A stretch of DNA of 6,546 nt, taken from assembly GCA_946886065.1 (NCBI GenBank), contig CAMPHU010000244.1, forward strand, positions 1 to 6,546, given 5' to 3'. Each line of letters opens with the position of its first letter. Positions within the stretch are counted from its first letter, which is position 1. This document shows, piece by piece, positions 5,827 through 6,546 of the stretch. Origin of the DNA: an uncultured Massilia sp. (GTDB taxonomy: Bacteria; Pseudomonadota; Gammaproteobacteria; Burkholderiales; Burkholderiaceae). A program made the translations under genes and the position numbers. The notes below the pieces were generated by a model. It did no database searches, had not been told where the DNA came from, and worked only from the letters and a program-made list of their open reading frames with translations.

Positions 5827-6546
5827 CTATTTGACGGCCACGATGCGCACCACCCGCGTGGTATCGCTGTCGCGGAACGGCTGCGGCATCATGTCGTTGC
5901 GCCGCTCCCTGCCCGGCGGCAGTTCCAGGCCATATGAGGTATCGGTCAGGCGCACCTGGAAGGGCGTGTTGGCTGCCACCGTGAGTTTCAGCAGATTTCC
6001 GCCGGCCGGCACCCCGTAGATGTCCAGTTGCCATTGCTCTGCCGGCATGCCCTCCAGGATACGGCCTTCGAAGCTGGACGCGAGCACCTCCGTGCCTTCC
6101 ACGCCGACCGAGGTCTTTGCCAACTCGCGTTGGCTCTTGATCCGCAGGGTCAGCGTACGCTTGCCGTCGGCGAGGACGTCATCGACGAACTCGGCAGTCG
6201 GCGCTGCCAGCCGGCGTCCGGATGTCGATGCATAGAAGCGGTGAATCTTGGTCGGGCCAAACACTTCCGGTACCGTGCCGACGGTTTGGTCAGGGAAGAA
6301 CTGCCTGGTCCACATGTCGAGGTCGCGGTCGTTCGACAGCCAGTAGGCCTCGCCCTTGTCGCCCACCTGTACATAGGACAGGCTGTTCGGGCGCGGCTGA
6401 TGAATACCGAATTCCGCGCTCGATCCCGCAACCGCGAACAAACACAGTCCGGCGGCCAGATGGGCTAGCGGCAGGATCCGGAAACCGGCAAGCAGGCACA
6501 GGAGCGGCGTCATCAGGCCGAGCACGAGCACCAGCATCATCATGGG
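5827..6546 (-). CDS. C-terminal part of a membrane protein resembling large M28 family metallopeptidases, partial
   Basis: The frame is open to the right edge (the first visible codon is Pro, before three Met), so the real start almost certainly lies outside. About 239 residues are visible. The first 45 contain two hydrophobic segments (about 3-19 and 24-41). The rest is a probably extracytoplasmic beta-rich domain with SLSYVQVGDKGEAYWLSNDR at about 54-73, then DMWTRQFFPD and WQLDIYGVPAGG at 171-182. This layout, membrane helices followed by a domain with an 'AYW-S-D--D-WT-QF' pattern, recalls the tail of large bacterial M28 peptidases that resemble the ER aminopeptidase Fxna. The catalytic zinc domain would lie beyond the window, so the peptidase call cannot be verified here. 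The gene stops two bases from the end of the convergent RsaM-like gene, with no obvious terminator between them. Confidence 0.65.
   Translation of the reverse strand, partial: PMMMLVLVLGLMTPLLCLLAGFRILPLAHLAAGLCLFAVAGSSAEFGIHQPRPNSLSYVQVGDKGEAYWLSNDRDLDMWTRQFFPDQTVGTVPEVFGPTKIHRFYASTSGRRLAAPTAEFVDDVLADGKRTLTLRIKSQRELAKTSVGVEGTEVLASSFEGRILEGMPAEQWQLDIYGVPAGGNLLKLTVAANTPFQVRLTDTSYGLELPPGRERRNDMMPQPFRDSDTTRVVRIVAVK

Noticed and set aside
5447..6034. Minus-strand open frame of 195 codons across the RsaM-like gene and the M28-like tail
   Set aside because: It runs across the ends of two better supported genes and shows no domain or signal.

Overview
The window reads as a piece of chromosome from a high-GC betaproteobacterium. 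The gene content and codon use are most like Oxalobacteraceae such as Massilia; that placement rests on protein familiarity and base composition, not on a marker gene. Coding density is high. I see no rRNA, tRNA, CRISPR array or insertion sequence.

Region 1 (1-2665, minus strand) is a tight three-gene operon read leftward: a small predicted lipoprotein, an ABC-2 type ATP-binding subunit, and a large polytopic permease that runs off the left edge. Both junctions are 4-base ATGA overlaps, so translation is probably coupled. The ATPase gene is broken in this sequence. Its first half (Walker A) and second half (signature, Walker B, H-loop) lie in different frames, and the switch falls in an 11-base alternating GC run at 1797-1807. 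By chance the frame of the first half stays open all the way into the permease.

Region 2 (2666-3767) holds a short divergent promoter region and a plus-strand GlxA-type regulator (DJ-1/PfpI-like domain plus AraC helix-turn-helix).

Region 3 (3753-5824) holds a minus-strand exported alpha/beta hydrolase with a C-terminal TPR module. Across an AT-rich spacer it is divergent from a small plus-strand gene that resembles the RsaM/DUF4902 family of quorum-sensing modulators. The spacer and the small gene have clearly lower GC than the flanks. No luxI or luxR homologue is visible here, so the RsaM-like gene looks like an orphan in this view.

Region 4 (5827-6546, minus strand) is the C-terminal part of a membrane protein that resembles the tail of large M28-type metallopeptidases. 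It ends two bases from the end of the RsaM-like gene.

The points most worth a second look are the frameshift in the ABC ATPase and the pairing of the RsaM-like gene with the secreted hydrolase. I did not find convincing evidence for a wholly new multigene system.
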